In this document: positions 1 to 11,004 of the stretch, in pieces
Layout of the letters: every line of letters begins with the position of its first letter
Position numbering within the stretch: position 1 is the first letter of the stretch
Assembly: GCA_038025085.1 (NCBI GenBank)
Contig: CM076140.1
Span: forward strand, 38,315,501 to 38,379,500
DNA length: 64,000 nucleotides
Direction: 5' to 3'
Source of the DNA: Tetragonia tetragonoides
Taxonomy: Eukaryota > Streptophyta > Magnoliopsida > Caryophyllales > Aizoaceae
Notes under the pieces: model-generated
The model's database searches: none
Told to the model about the DNA's origin: nothing
What the model saw: the letters and a program-made list of their open reading frames with translations, nothing else
Program-made: the position numbers and the translations under genes

Positions 1-97
1 AAGGAAAGAAGACCGATTGGTATATAGTCGGAATGCTTCAAAAGCTAAGGGGGAGGAGTCTAATGTTTTAGATAAAATTGAGGGCAAAGGGTGGTTA

Positions 98-137
98 GGT
101 TTCTAGAGAGAGGGGCTCTCATTTCTCTCTAGAAACC
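98..137. repeat. perfect 14-bp inverted repeat (hairpin)
   Basis: Bases 98-111 (GGTTTCTAGAGAGA) are the exact reverse complement of 124-137, around a 12-base loop. The loop and arm resemble the AGAGAGAAGCTCTC motif near the 5' end of the LINE at 5751, so this may be a remnant of a LINE 5' end. No coding sequence was seen in 1-304 otherwise. Confidence 0.5.
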
Positions 138-304
138 CGAGCTTTAGTTTAAAAGAAACCACATTAACGAATGAAGACAAAATTCAAACACAATTCCTAT
201 TTACAATATCAAAATCCTAAAGGCTTTGTTGTGGAGATAGCACAAAACTTTCTCTGATTGATAACGCATCATTAGAAATATATTATATTCCAAACTGTGG
301 TCTA

Positions 305-445
305 CGGAGAAGTTATTGCATGGTCCCAGAAAATTGCTCCCTTTCTCACAAAATAAAGTGGTTATCAATTTGAATTAGTGTTGGCTCCACTTATTTGTGA
401 GAAGGGGGGAGCATGCAATGGTCCTGGACCATGCAATAATCTCTC
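305..445. mobile_element. hAT-like MITE with 8-bp target duplication
   Basis: A 141-bp foldback element with imperfect terminal inverted repeats: the left end reads CGGAGAAGTTATTGCATGG and the reverse complement of the right end reads GAGAGATTATTGCATGG. Pairing continues inward through the CTCACAAATAAGTGG region. Both sides carry the same 8-mer GTGGTCTA (297-304 and 446-453), the duplication length expected of hAT elements. It has no coding capacity. It lies just outside the 3' end of the neighbouring minus-strand LINE. Confidence 0.75.
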
Positions 446-580
446 GTGGTCTATGAAGGGTAAGTGGTTGGTGAATGCTATATATTTTTTTGTAAGGTAC
501 GAAAGGTTTTGGAATAGGATGAAAGGTTAGGAGGCCCTCCTCTCGAGGGCAACCCCTATCATATCCTCACGATGTATCTG

Positions 581-3500
581 TCATCTAAATTCGCATGATG
601 GTGGTTCATTGAAGTGCGTACATTCATAAAATTGATGCCCATAGTTTGTCATCCAGTCTGCAGCACGATTACCTTCACTGTATATGTGTTGTATTGCGGT
701 AGGATTTTGTTGTGCTAAAAATCGTCTTCTTTCAATAATAAGAATGTATATAAACCAAGGAATTTCAATCTCACCTCTTAAAGCTTGGATTACAGTGAGA
801 TTGTCACATTCAATCTGTAAACTTTGAACTCCTAGCTAAATCTGTTGCCTTTTTTCGCCCCATTCCTCAGTGTAGTTGCCTCAGCGATTAAAACGGAAGC
901 CTGCCTAACTTTTGTTGTCCCAACCGCCATGCCTCCTTCATTTCGAATGACGAATCCTGCTGTTCTTCCCCATTCTTACATGGTACATCAAAATTGACCT
1001 TACAGTGCCCTATTAGCGGCATGCTCTATGTGGCAAATTTAGTTTCTAGAACTTTGACCTTCGGGATTTGATGATCCTACTCAATGGAATTAAAAACCGT
1101 TAGTTTATTCCTTTGTGCCTATTCATATTCACAACTCTTAGCTCTAACCCAACAATCAATTTCCTTAAAGGGTTCATTTTGAAAAACTACCAAATTACGT
1201 TCTAACCAAATACTCCATAAAATAAAAGCGACCATGACACTCTTTTTAGCCGGCACCAAAATTCCTGATTTATTAGACGATAACTAGTGTAGAAGGTTGT
1301 TGATCAGGGGGACGACTATGAGCCAACCACATTGATAAGCCTTATCCCAAACTAATTTGGTTGTTGGGCATTGCGCGAACAAGTGATCGATGCATTCTTC
1401 ATCCCCTTTGCATAGTGGGAAAGTAGCATCCAAGGAAATGCCTCGTGGCAAGAGTTTTTCTAATGGCAATGGATTTATGGCAAATTTACCAGAGAAAAAC
1501 TCTGATCTTGGTGGGGACATCAAGTTTCCGAATCCATTCAAAGTTTTATCTAGTGGTGTTGGTAGTATCGATGTCATGAGCTAACCAGATTGCAGATTTA
1601 GTAGAGAAATACATTTCCCCGTAAGATCCCAGCAAAATCCGTCCTCCATTTTCATGAATTGACAGCGGGGTATTCTCAATGAGATTGCAAATATTCTGCG
1701 GTAGGACTAGAGCCAGTTTATTAATAGCCCATTGTCTCTATGCAGTGATAACATCAGACACACACCATTCCAGTATTTTCATCCGATAGTGAACTAACAT
1801 CCATCAATTCCATTAATGGTTTATTCGCACAACATCTATCACTCCAGAAATGAACATGTTGCCCATTACCAATTTTCTATCTAATACCTTTATTAAATAA
1901 GGCACGATTATGTAATTTGTTTTTCCATGCCTAAGATTGAGAACCTTGGACTTTACAATCCATGAGCCTACTATGGAGTAGGTTTTTTTGTTGCGATTGG
2001 TTTAACCCATAGATTATCGAGTTCAAAAAGAATTTTCCATGCCAATTTACAGAGGAAGGCACGATTGACTGCCTCTAATATTCTAAGGCCCAAACCACCG
2101 TTTGCTTTGAGCTGATAGATTTATACCAGCATACTAATCCATGTGTCACAGAACCCTAGACCCAGAGCTATTAAACATTTAAACAGAAAATCCCATTCAA
2201 TCCTATCGTACGCCTTTTCTATATCCAATTTGATAGTCAACCATCCATTTTTACTTTTAGTATTTCGAAAATAGTTCATAATTTCATGGCATGAGTTAGA
2301 AGAATGTTGTCATGAATTGATCTTCCCGGAATAAAAGCCCCTTGCAAGGAGGAGACTAGATCGTTAAGTGCTGGTCGTAGTCGGTTAAATAGTAATTTGG
2401 ATATAATTTTGACAAGGGTGTTCCATAAGCTAACAGGTCGTAAACGATTAACAGTTTTCGAGATTTTGACTTTAGGGATTAGAGTCACAAAAGTGTGATT
2501 GATTTCTTTAAGCATCTTGCCACTATAAAAAAAGGCCGTAATAGCGTCACAAACGTTATCGCCAATTATATGCCAGTAGGCTTGAAAAAAGCTAGTGCCA
2601 TAGCCATCTGGTCCCAGGGCTTTAGATAGGTTCATGTGGAAAAGGGCTTCTTTGATTTCTTCTTTAGAGAAGGTTTGATGAGATCCTGATTTAAGTTATC
2701 ATTAACAAGAGTAGGTATATCATCAAGATTAATATTCCTATCCAAGTTTCGTTCACCTTGAACCCTTTTCTCAAAGGCTTTGATAATATTTTGTCTAATT
2801 ATGTCCTCATCCTTCAACCATGCACCCAAGTCCTCCCGGATTTTGAATATTCTTTTCTTTTTAACTCTAGTATTATGAATTCTTTGAAAACAAAGACGAA
2901 TTTCTATCTCCATTCGTAAGCCACTTGTTTTTTGAATAAATGTTTTAGTATTTTTGCGAGAAGAATAGAAGTTTTTCGCGTTGTGCAATTAAACGATTGA
3001 GAGTGGCATGTAAATTAGCATTATCGGGCTTCAGAAGAAGACGATCCTCCACCGTTTAGTGTCTCAAAGTTTTGACTAACTATATTATGAATATGACCTA
3101 TGTACGAATTATTCCACTGTTTATATTTAATTTTAAGATTCTTGAGTTTACGAGTTATAGAGAACATACTTGATCCAAACCGGCTAGTGGACCATGCTTC
3201 TTTATCTAAATTTTCTGCAGTTGGAAATTGCGTCCAAAAAGGTTGAAAGCGAAGGTCTTGGTTTTTAGATTGATTAACACTAGTGTCAAGAACAATAGGT
3301 GCACAGAACATGAAAATGGATAGTGACGGATTAAACTAGCATGTAATTTAGACGGTTGAGATCGAGTGGCATGTAAATTAGCATTATCGGGCTCCAGAAG
3401 GAGGCGATCCTCCACCGTTTTAGTGTCTCAAAGTTTTGACTAACTTTACATGGAATATGACCAATGTACGAATGATTCCACTGTTTAAATTTAAATTTTA

Positions 3501-5435
3501 GATTCTTGAGTTTACGAGTTAAATAGAACATCCTTGATCCAGACTAGCTTGTGGACCATGCTTCTTTAACTAGTTCCGCAGTTGAAAATTGCGTCCAAAA
3601 ATGTTGAAAGCGAAACGATTTTGGTTTATTAGAGTGAGTAACACTAGTGTGAAGCACAATAGGCGCATGATCAGAACATGAAAAGGGATGGTGACGCATT
3701 AAACTAGCATGTAAATTACACGATTGAGAGTGGTATATAAATTAGCATTATCGGGCTTCAGAAGGAGACGATCCTCCACCGTTTTAGTGTCTCAAAGTTT
3801 TGACTAACTTTACAATGAATATGACCAATGTACGAATGATTCCACTGTTTAAATTTAATTTTAAGATTCTTGAGTTTACGAGTTATAGAGAACATCCTTG
3901 ATCCAAACTGGCTAGTGGACCATGCTTCTTTATCTAACTTTTCTGCAGTTGGAAATTGCGTCCAAAAAGGTTGAAAGCGAAGGTCTTGGTTTTTCAGATT
4001 GATTAACACTAATGTCAAGCACAATAGGTGCACAGAACATGAAAAGGGATGGTGACGGATTAAACTAGCATGTAAATTAGACGGTTGAGATCGAGTGGCA
4101 TGTAAATTAGCATTATCGGGCTCCTGAAGGAGGCGATCCTCCACCGTTTTAGTGTCTCAAAGTTTTGACTAACTTTACAATGAATATGACCAATGTACGA
4201 ATGATTCCACTGTTTAAATTTTAATTTTAATATTCTTGAGTTTACGAGTTAAATAGAACATCCTTGATCCAGACTAGCCGGTGGACCATGCTTCTTTAAC
4301 TAGTTCTGCAGTTGAAAATTGCGTCCAAAAAGGTTGAAAGCGAAACGGTCTTAGTTTATTAGAGTGAGTAACACTAGTGTCAAGCACAATAGGCGCATGA
4401 TCAGAACATGAAAAGGGATGGTGACGCATTAAACTAGCATGTAAATTACACGATTGAGAGTGGTATGTAAATTAGCATTATCGGGCTTCAGAAGGAGGCG
4501 ATCCTCCACCGTTTTAGTGTCTCAAAGTTTTGACTTACTTTACAATGAATATGACCAATGTACGAATAATTCCACTGTTTAAATTTAATTTTTAAGATTC
4601 TTGAGTTTACAAGTTATATAGAACATCCTTGATCCAGACTGGCTGGTGGACCATGCTTCTTTAACTAACTTTTTCACAGTTGGAAATTGCGTTCAAAAAT
4701 GTTGAAAGTGGGTCTTGGTTTATTAGAGTAAGTAATACTAGTGTCAAGCTTAATAGGGGCATGATCAGATTATTAAAATGAATGGTGACTTATTAAACTA
4801 TTGGGAAACATTTGAGTCAGTCAACACGACCTAATGCACGATCTATTCTTTCCATTGTGAAAACTCCATTGAATTTTTTCTTCCAGGTATAAGGCGACCC
4901 ATTAATGGTAATTGTGTCAAAGTTGGGAGTTCCAAAAAAATTATTAAACCGAAGAAAGCGCGAAGAGGAACGAGGAGGACCGCCTTTTTTTTATCATTGG
5001 GATTAAGCAGTTCATTAAGGTCCCCTAAAATACACCAGGGAAGCGTTATTGTGGAGTTCAATTGTTCTAATTGTTTCCAAAATTGATCTTTTTGGGAATC
5101 TTGGGCTAGTGCATATACACCCGAGATCACAAATGGTTGATTAGCTACTAAATCCTTGACATCTAAGGAAATTTTTTTATCCATTTCATGTAGCAGCTTA
5201 ATATCAGTATTGTTCTCATTCCATAAAGCCAAATGCCACTAGAGTGGTTTATTGGATTAATAAACTCAAAGTTCTTAAATCCCAACTTTTTAATAAGTCT
5301 CAAAGAGTTTGCAGTATTAGTTAGTGCCTCTTAAACAAACATAATATCAGATTGGATAAACTTTCTAAGGAAACAGATTTCACAGATTGTTTGAACTTTC
5401 TTAACTCTATAAACATTCCAACCTAAGATTTTCAT
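581..5435 (-). pseudogene. LINE ORF2 pseudogene (EN-RT-zf-RNase H)
   Basis: Translation begins at an ATG at 5433-5435 with MKILGWN, the usual start of a plant LINE endonuclease, and the last frame stops at 581-583. Endonuclease covers roughly 4760-5435, with the LGDLNELL motif and, at its end, SDHAPI. Reverse transcriptase starts at about 2700 (ALGPDGYG; then the IPGRSIHDN region) and reaches KLDIEKAYDRIEW near 2210. At about 2115-2128 it jumps to KANGGLGLR, so the catalytic FADD region is deleted. A zf-RVT domain (CPLC-like, then CIDHLFAQC) lies at 1284-1577. RNase H lies at 581-1000, with IECDN and SEGNRAADW motifs. Several stops and frameshifts occur. It is inactive. Unlike the second LINE in the window it ends in an RNase H domain, so the two belong to different lineages. 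Confidence 0.85.
3001..4797 (-). repeat. ~363-bp tandem array inside the LINE (five copies, two alternating types)
   Basis: Copies begin at 3001, 3364, 3727, 4093 and 4458, giving periods of 363, 363, 366 and 365. Each unit encodes, on the minus strand, the end of the endonuclease (SDHAPI in some copies) and the linker to RT. Copies 1 and 3 share one set of variants (GTGCACAGAAC, TTATCTAA, GAAGGTCTTGG). Copies 2 and 4 share another (GCGCATGATCAGAAC, AACTAGTT, TTATTAGAGTGAG). The array is therefore a dimer of about 726-731 bp repeated about twice plus a fifth, mixed copy. The first type lacks four bases in the SDH region. The unit junction sits at a direct repeat, GCATGTAAATTA, a likely site of unequal exchange. 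Confidence 0.9.
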
Positions 5436-5735
5436 TTAATAAATAATTGAATTGAATAATTAGATGGTGCCACAAATTATACCAACGAAAACCATCCAAA
5501 GAGATGATTTTGAAGCATTTGTTCATGACAGATTCATGGTTGCAAAACAGGCCTTCTCCATCAAGTGTTTGTGAAAAAACACTTAAATGACGATAACAAA
5601 AAAAACACCTTAAAATGATGTTTGTGTGAGAACAAAGTAGTCATTATCCAAATATTCGTTCAAAAATAAGAAACTATCCACGAACAAGGATAACATAACA
5701 GATTAAACTTGTAAATTAAAGTAGAGAGATTACTA
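5436..5735. other. unassigned sequence between two LINEs
   Basis: This is about 300 AT-rich bases with no convincing coding frame. It is the left part of the site into which the second LINE inserted, and it joins 10763 onward when that LINE is removed. It could be the decayed ORF1-ORF2 spacer of the first LINE, but no protein similarity is visible. Confidence 0.4.
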
Positions 5736-5750
5736 AGAATTAACATAAGG
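5736..5750. repeat. left target-site duplication of LINE copy 2
   Basis: The 15-mer AGAATTAACATAAGG is repeated exactly at 10748-10762, immediately after the short A-tail. Confidence 0.92.
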
Positions 5751-5842
5751 TATATTGCAAACTATAGCACTTATAGAAAAGTTCTTAGAGAGAGAAGCTC
5801 TCGCTGGTGCACGATAAGAACCCTTCTTATCATGCGCATCCG

Positions 5843-7287
5843 ATGAATCGGGGACGAGGACGCCCACCTAAGAACAAGAAGAAGTAACCGGTGACTGTAA
5901 CACCGGTGGCAAAAGCGAGTAGTTCTAGACATGATGATGATATGGCCGCATCGAGGGTGGTACGAAACCTAAACACTAACTTAGAAGCGACGGAGATTGA
6001 GCATGAGCTCCACCGGAGTATGACAAAGGCGGTGACTGATGTGTTGAAGGCAGCGGTGCAAAATCCTACCCAGAAAGAACCAGCTCAGGAGAAATTGAAT
6101 GAATGGCTCAATTTGATCCATTCAAAGTCAGGTTCACGAAGGCAGTCATGGGCTGAAGAGGTGGAATTGGAGGGTGTTGAGCAACCGATGGAAAAATAAC
6201 TACAGATGATGATTCAGATTCTGTAGCTAGTACTGAAGCTTCGATTCAACCAAAGGGTAAGTCTCAATCTGCTTGGGATAATTTTGACATCTCTAGATTA
6301 ACTAATGCTGGAGCAAAATTGTCTTATGTTGAGCCTGTGAAAAAGGGGGAATTTAAGACTTGCAAAATTGATAAAATTGATGTTCAAGCTGAAATTGATT
6401 ACTGGAATACAACTATTGTTTGCTATGTACTTGGCTCATATCCGCCAACAGAGGTGTTTGAGGGTTTTATTAGGCGTAAATGGGGGGTACATGGTATAAA
6501 TAAGATAATTAGGCTTAAGAATGGGAGGATGATTGTTTGTTTTGATACAATGCTTGGTAAGGATGCTGTCATTCAAGCTGGGATTCATCATTTTGATAAT
6601 AAATCACTTATTGTAAAGCCTTGGTCTCAGGAAGCCACAACCTCCAATGATGTTCACTCTGTCCCGATTTGGGTTCAATTTCCTAACCTTTATGTTTGGT
6701 ATTGGAGTCCAAACTCACTAAGTAAAATTGCTAGCCTTCTTGGCCAACCTATCATGACAGATAAAATAACTGAATCCAAGGATAAAGTCAATTATGCTAG
6801 GGTCCTCATTGAAATGGACATTGGGCAGGACCTACCTGGCTTTGTTTATTTTGAAGATGAGTATGATGACATGGTCAAACAGCCTGTTACTTATGAATGG
6901 AAGCCACTGAAATGCTCCCACTGTTAAGGCTTTGGACATGACTTGGAGAATTGTAGGAAGAAGAATGGGGCACGCAGGGCAGCAAGGCAAAATCAGAACC
7001 CTGAAACTGCTGCTGCAGAGGCTGTACTGCCTGAAGTTGCTATTCCTCTCCCTGGGAATCCAGCTGCTGAAGCTGCTGTTCAGCAACCTAATCAGAATGT
7101 TAACAGGCAAAAACAGACAAATACTCATGAATGGAGGCAAATTGTTAGGGGTAGAGCTGTTCCTGCTCCTCATTTGAATTCAGAAGGGAATGCAGATCAG
7201 ATTACAGAGATACTTCAGGTGGAAAATAGTACTTCAACATCAGAAATGGGTAGGGGCACTAAAATTCCCAATATTGGGGATGGATAG
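5843..7287 (+). pseudogene. LINE ORF1 (DUF4283 plus CCHC zinc knuckle), disrupted
   Basis: ORF1 encodes the RNA-binding partner of the LINE ribonucleoprotein. The likely start is the ATG at 5843, giving MNRGRGRPPKNKKK, a basic AT-hook-like start common in these ORFs, stopped at once by TAA at 5885. The same frame resumes to 6199. A frameshift near 6190 leads to a frame that runs from about 6190 through 6927 and, after one stop, to 7287. It contains a DUF4283-like domain (about 6350-6800, with WVQFPNL and SLLGQP). A CX2CX4HX4C knuckle (CSHC, then GHDLENC) is split by an ochre codon at 6925-6927. The end overlaps the ORF2 start by eight bases. Two stops and one frameshift make it defective, unless stops are read through. 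Confidence 0.88.
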
Positions 7288-10200
7288 GATTGTTGTATGG
7301 AATATTAGGGGTCTCAATGCCCCAAATAAGCAAGAGGAGGTGCGAACCTTTTGCAATAAAAATAAGGTTGGTCTTTGCAGCCTTGTTGAAACCAAAGTAA
7401 GGCAAAAAAACTTTGAAAAAGTATACAAAAAAATTTGTCCTCAATGGGGTTGCTATGTGAACTATTCTGCACACCCTAGGGGTCGAGTTTGGGTATTCTG
7501 GAAACCAAATTGTTTCAAAGTGGAGATCGTAGCTGCTGATTCTCAGTGGGTTCATTGTAAGGTACTTCACCTTGCAACTGGTAATAATATCTTCTCCACC
7601 TTTGTTTATGGCTTGAATAGCTTTGATGAAATAATTTCTTTGTGGGATTCTCTTAGGACTCTCTCAACTGGTATCAATCTGCCATGGGTGGTTCTAGGTG
7701 ACTTTAATAGTCTACTTGATAGTGATGACATGATTGGTGGGAATGTTGTTACACTACATGACTTTAGAGATTTTAGGGCATGTATTGAGGACTGTCATCT
7801 GTTTGATCTGCCTTGGAAGGGTAACAGGTACTCCTGGACCAACAAACATGAGAATGACACTCGTATTTTCTCTAAAATTGAGAGAGTTATTGGTAAAGAT
7901 AAATGGATTGATGTTTTTCCTAATTCAGAGGTCTTCTTTATGCCTGAGCTTGTCTCAGATCATTGCCCACTGATGATACACTTTTTTTTTCAGTGCCTAG
8001 CCTGGGTGTTAAACCATTTAAATTCTTTAATATGTGGACATCCTCAAATGCTTTTCTGGATATTGTCAAGGTTGAATGGGGTAAACCTATACATGGTACT
8101 CTCATGTATCAAGTTGTGAACAAGTTAAAGAATTTGAAAAAGCCACTGAAGAAATTGAATGCAGAAAACTTCAGTGATGAATCTGTTAGGGTTCAGCAAG
8201 CTAGAGATGCACTACTTGCAGCTCAAGTGCTTATGCACCAACAGCCATATGTCAAACAACTTCAAGATGATGAGAAGAAACTGGCGCATGAGTATTCAGA
8301 ACTGGCACAAGCTGAAGAGTCTTTTCTTAGACATAAAAGCAAAGCTAGCCGGATTTCGTTGGGAGATCAAAATGATAGATTTTTCCATGATTCTCTCAAA
8401 GCAAGGAGAACAAGGAATAGAATTTGTTCTATTCAGGTGAATGGGGACTGGTGTTATGAGTACTCTACTATTGTTAACTCCTTCCTAAGCTACTATGAAG
8501 ATATGTTAGGGGAGAACAAATGTTCAAGATCTGCAGCTAGTAAATGGGTTATTGAAAATGGACCTACTCTGAATACAGGTCACAAATTGCAGCTAATTCA
8601 ACCTTTTGGTAGGGAGGAGACTAAACAAGTGTTCATGAATATTCCCTCCAATAAGTGTCCTGGTCCTGATGGATACAATAGTGAATTTTTCAAGGCTACT
8701 TGGGACATTACAGGAGCTCTCCTCATTGATGCTATCTTGGAATTTTTTGATACAGGGAAGTTACTGAAGCAAGTGAGCTCTACATCTATCTCTTTAATCC
8801 CAAAAATTCCTAACCCTGCTATCCCTAGTGACTTTCGACCAATTGCCTATTGCAACACTGTCTACAAAGTCATCTCTAAACTACTTTGTAACAGACTCTC
8901 AATGGTGCTTCCTGAGTTGATAGATGGGAACCAAGGGGCGTTTGTCAAGGGGAGGTCAATAGTACATAATGTCTTGACTAGTCAAGATTTGATCAGGCTG
9001 TACAACAGAAAGACAAATGTTTCCCTTAGATGTTTACTTAAGATTGACCTACGCAAGGCGTACGATACTGTTCACTGGAGTTTTGTTGAAGAAATCATGA
9101 AGGAGTTGGGATTTCCATCCATTTTCAGACAGTGGGTTATGACATGTTTAACTTCTCCTTGTTACTCAATCAACATCAACGGGGAATTACATGGTCATTT
9201 TAAAGGTGGGAGAGGGTTACGTCAGAGAGATCCAATTTCTCCACTCATTTTTGTCTTAATCATGGAGTACCTCACAAGGCTGCTTAAAAGGGCCAGTGAA
9301 CTCCCAGATTTCAGGTTCCATCCCCTTTGCAAGGACCTCAAATTGGTCAATCTATGTTTTGCAGACGACCTCATGATCTTCTGTAAAGCTACTCCTAGCT
9401 CTCTGACACGAGTTAGGAGGCACTTACTCACTTCACCAAGGTTTCTGGGCTTGAAGCTAACCAACTCAAATCTCAAATCTACATCAATGGAGTCAGTGAT
9501 GATATGAAGAACCAAGCCGCTGTAATTACAGGGTTTACTTTTGGCTCCTTCCCTCTCAAGTACCTAGGTATGCCCTTATCTCCTACTGATTGTCAGTTCC
9601 TAATAGACAAAATCACAGCCAGAATTCAGTGTTGGAGTAGTAGACATCTCTCCTATATGGGAAGAATTCAGCTCATGAACTCTGTCCTACTATCCTTACA
9701 TGTTTATTGGGCATCTATGTTTTTGCTACCTCAAAGCATTATCCATGAGATCACCCAAGTTTGCAGGGATTTTCTTTGGGGAGCCACAGAGGGGCATAGA
9801 AAAGTGTCGTTGGTTGCATGGGATTTCATATGTCACCCAAGATGTCAAGGCGGATTCAATTTTAAACTTTGCAAAATATGGAACACTGCTGCCATTGCAA
9901 AGCTTTTATGGGCGCTTGCTTTAAAAGAAGACCTCCTATGGGTGAGATGGATTAACAGTGTGTATATTAAAAATAGAGATTTTTGGCAAATCCAGAATTT
10001 TTGATCTTAGACCATTGTTTCAGAGTAACAATGCTTGGAGAGATGAAGGGAAGAGGTATACAATTGCGGCTGGTTACAGGTGGATCAGAGGAGAAAAAAC
10101 CAAAACTCCCTGTGACTCGTATGATTTGGGAAAAACTATATGTCCCCAAGCACTGTTTTATTACTTGGCTTGCTGTTTTGGGTCGGTTGCTCACAAAGGA

Positions 10201-10606
10201 CAGACTCTTGCTTTTTAGTATACAGGTAGATCCTACTGGTGTATTATGTCAAAATGCTGCTGAAACTGGTGATCATCTTTTCTTCCATTGTGACTGGACA
10301 AGGAAGCTTCTAACTGCAGTCAGTAATTGGGCACAATTTGGTAACCTGCCTGCTCAGAACTGGCAGCACTGGGCTATTTCAAGAAGGAACTTCTTCAGGC
10401 TTAAAAGAATGGTTCTGTATGCTTGTGTGGGAGCTGTAATTTATCACTCTTGGATTGAGAGAAACTGCAGAATTTTCCTTACGCAGGCTAGGGAGGTTGA
10501 AGGAATTGCAAAGCAGATCATTGAAGAACTAAAGATTAGGTTACAATTTTGTAAACCTAGGAAACTAAATAGTAGAGATTTACAATACTTTCAATTATTG
10601 ATGTAA
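7280..10606 (+). pseudogene. LINE ORF2 (endonuclease, reverse transcriptase, zf-RVT), frameshifted
   Basis: The ATG at 7280 gives MDRIVVWNIRGLN, the usual endonuclease start. Endonuclease motifs VETKVR, LGDFNSLLD and SDHCPL follow (7280-7980). A run of ten Ts at 7981-7990 shifts the frame. Reverse transcriptase occupies about 8630-9420 with CPGPDGYN, GRSIVHN, KIDLRKAYD and the catalytic FADD near 9358. A second shift occurs near 9430 and a third near 9990. The last frame, to 10606, holds a zf-RVT domain (CQNAAETGDHLFFHC). No RNase H follows. Apart from the three shifts the catalytic residues are present, which suggests a recently dead or trans-mobilised copy. Confidence 0.92.
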
Positions 10607-10747
10607 ATATTAGCTGATTGAGGCTTGGGGGGACTCTCTGATACACCTACTCTGGGTTTGTACATGAGCATCCGCCTCTCCCTTAGGTGTCCATCAAATT
10701 TTGCAAGTTGGTAATATGAATCACACTGATCTTTTACCAAAAAAAAC

Positions 10748-10762
10748 AGAATTAACATAAGG
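10748..10762. repeat. right target-site duplication of LINE copy 2
   Basis: Identical to 5736-5750 at all 15 bases and directly follows the A-tail. Confidence 0.92.
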
Positions 10763-11004
10763 CAAATGTAACTAATTAAACCCATCCAAATCTTCCATAA
10801 AGTCCAAAATGTCCAAGATTTACAAAAGGCCCAAACATTAAGACAATAAGCATCTGATGATCAAAGAAAATGTTTGGGCAAGGGTTGGGCATATAAAGCA
10901 TAAGAAACTAAATTAAAAAGTTGGGTAGTAGATAGATAGGATGGGCCATGGTAAATCATCAGTGGACAAGCCTAGTCATGTTCACCAGCAGGTGTTTCCC
11001 TCCC
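10763..11004. other. unassigned spacer between LINE and gypsy element A
   Basis: About 240 bases of AT-rich sequence without a supported gene. It is the right part of the LINE target site and the left flank of element A. The five bases before A's LTR are CTCCC; no clear matching duplication was found at the other end of A. Confidence 0.4.

Larger units (their letters stand above)
485..5435 (-). mobile_element. decayed plant LINE (L1-type non-LTR retrotransposon), copy 1
   Basis: On the minus strand the order is endonuclease, a tandemly amplified linker, the front half of reverse transcriptase, the post-RT region, a zinc-binding domain, RNase H, and a short 3' tail ending in TTAC plus seven As at about 485-491. 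That order is diagnostic of plant L1-like LINE ORF2. No ORF1 was found upstream in 5436-5735. Target duplications were not found, so the boundaries are approximate. Confidence 0.85.
5751..10747 (+). mobile_element. full-length plant LINE, copy 2
   Basis: A 4997-bp element with a short 5' leader, ORF1 (nucleic-acid-binding), ORF2 (endonuclease, RT, zinc-binding domain) and a 3' untranslated region ending TTTTACC followed by eight As. An exact 15-bp duplication brackets it. The leader carries AGAGAGAGAAGCTCTC and a small hairpin (GATAAGAACCCTTCTTATC). Length and order are those of a complete insertion, but both reading frames are broken. Confidence 0.93.
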
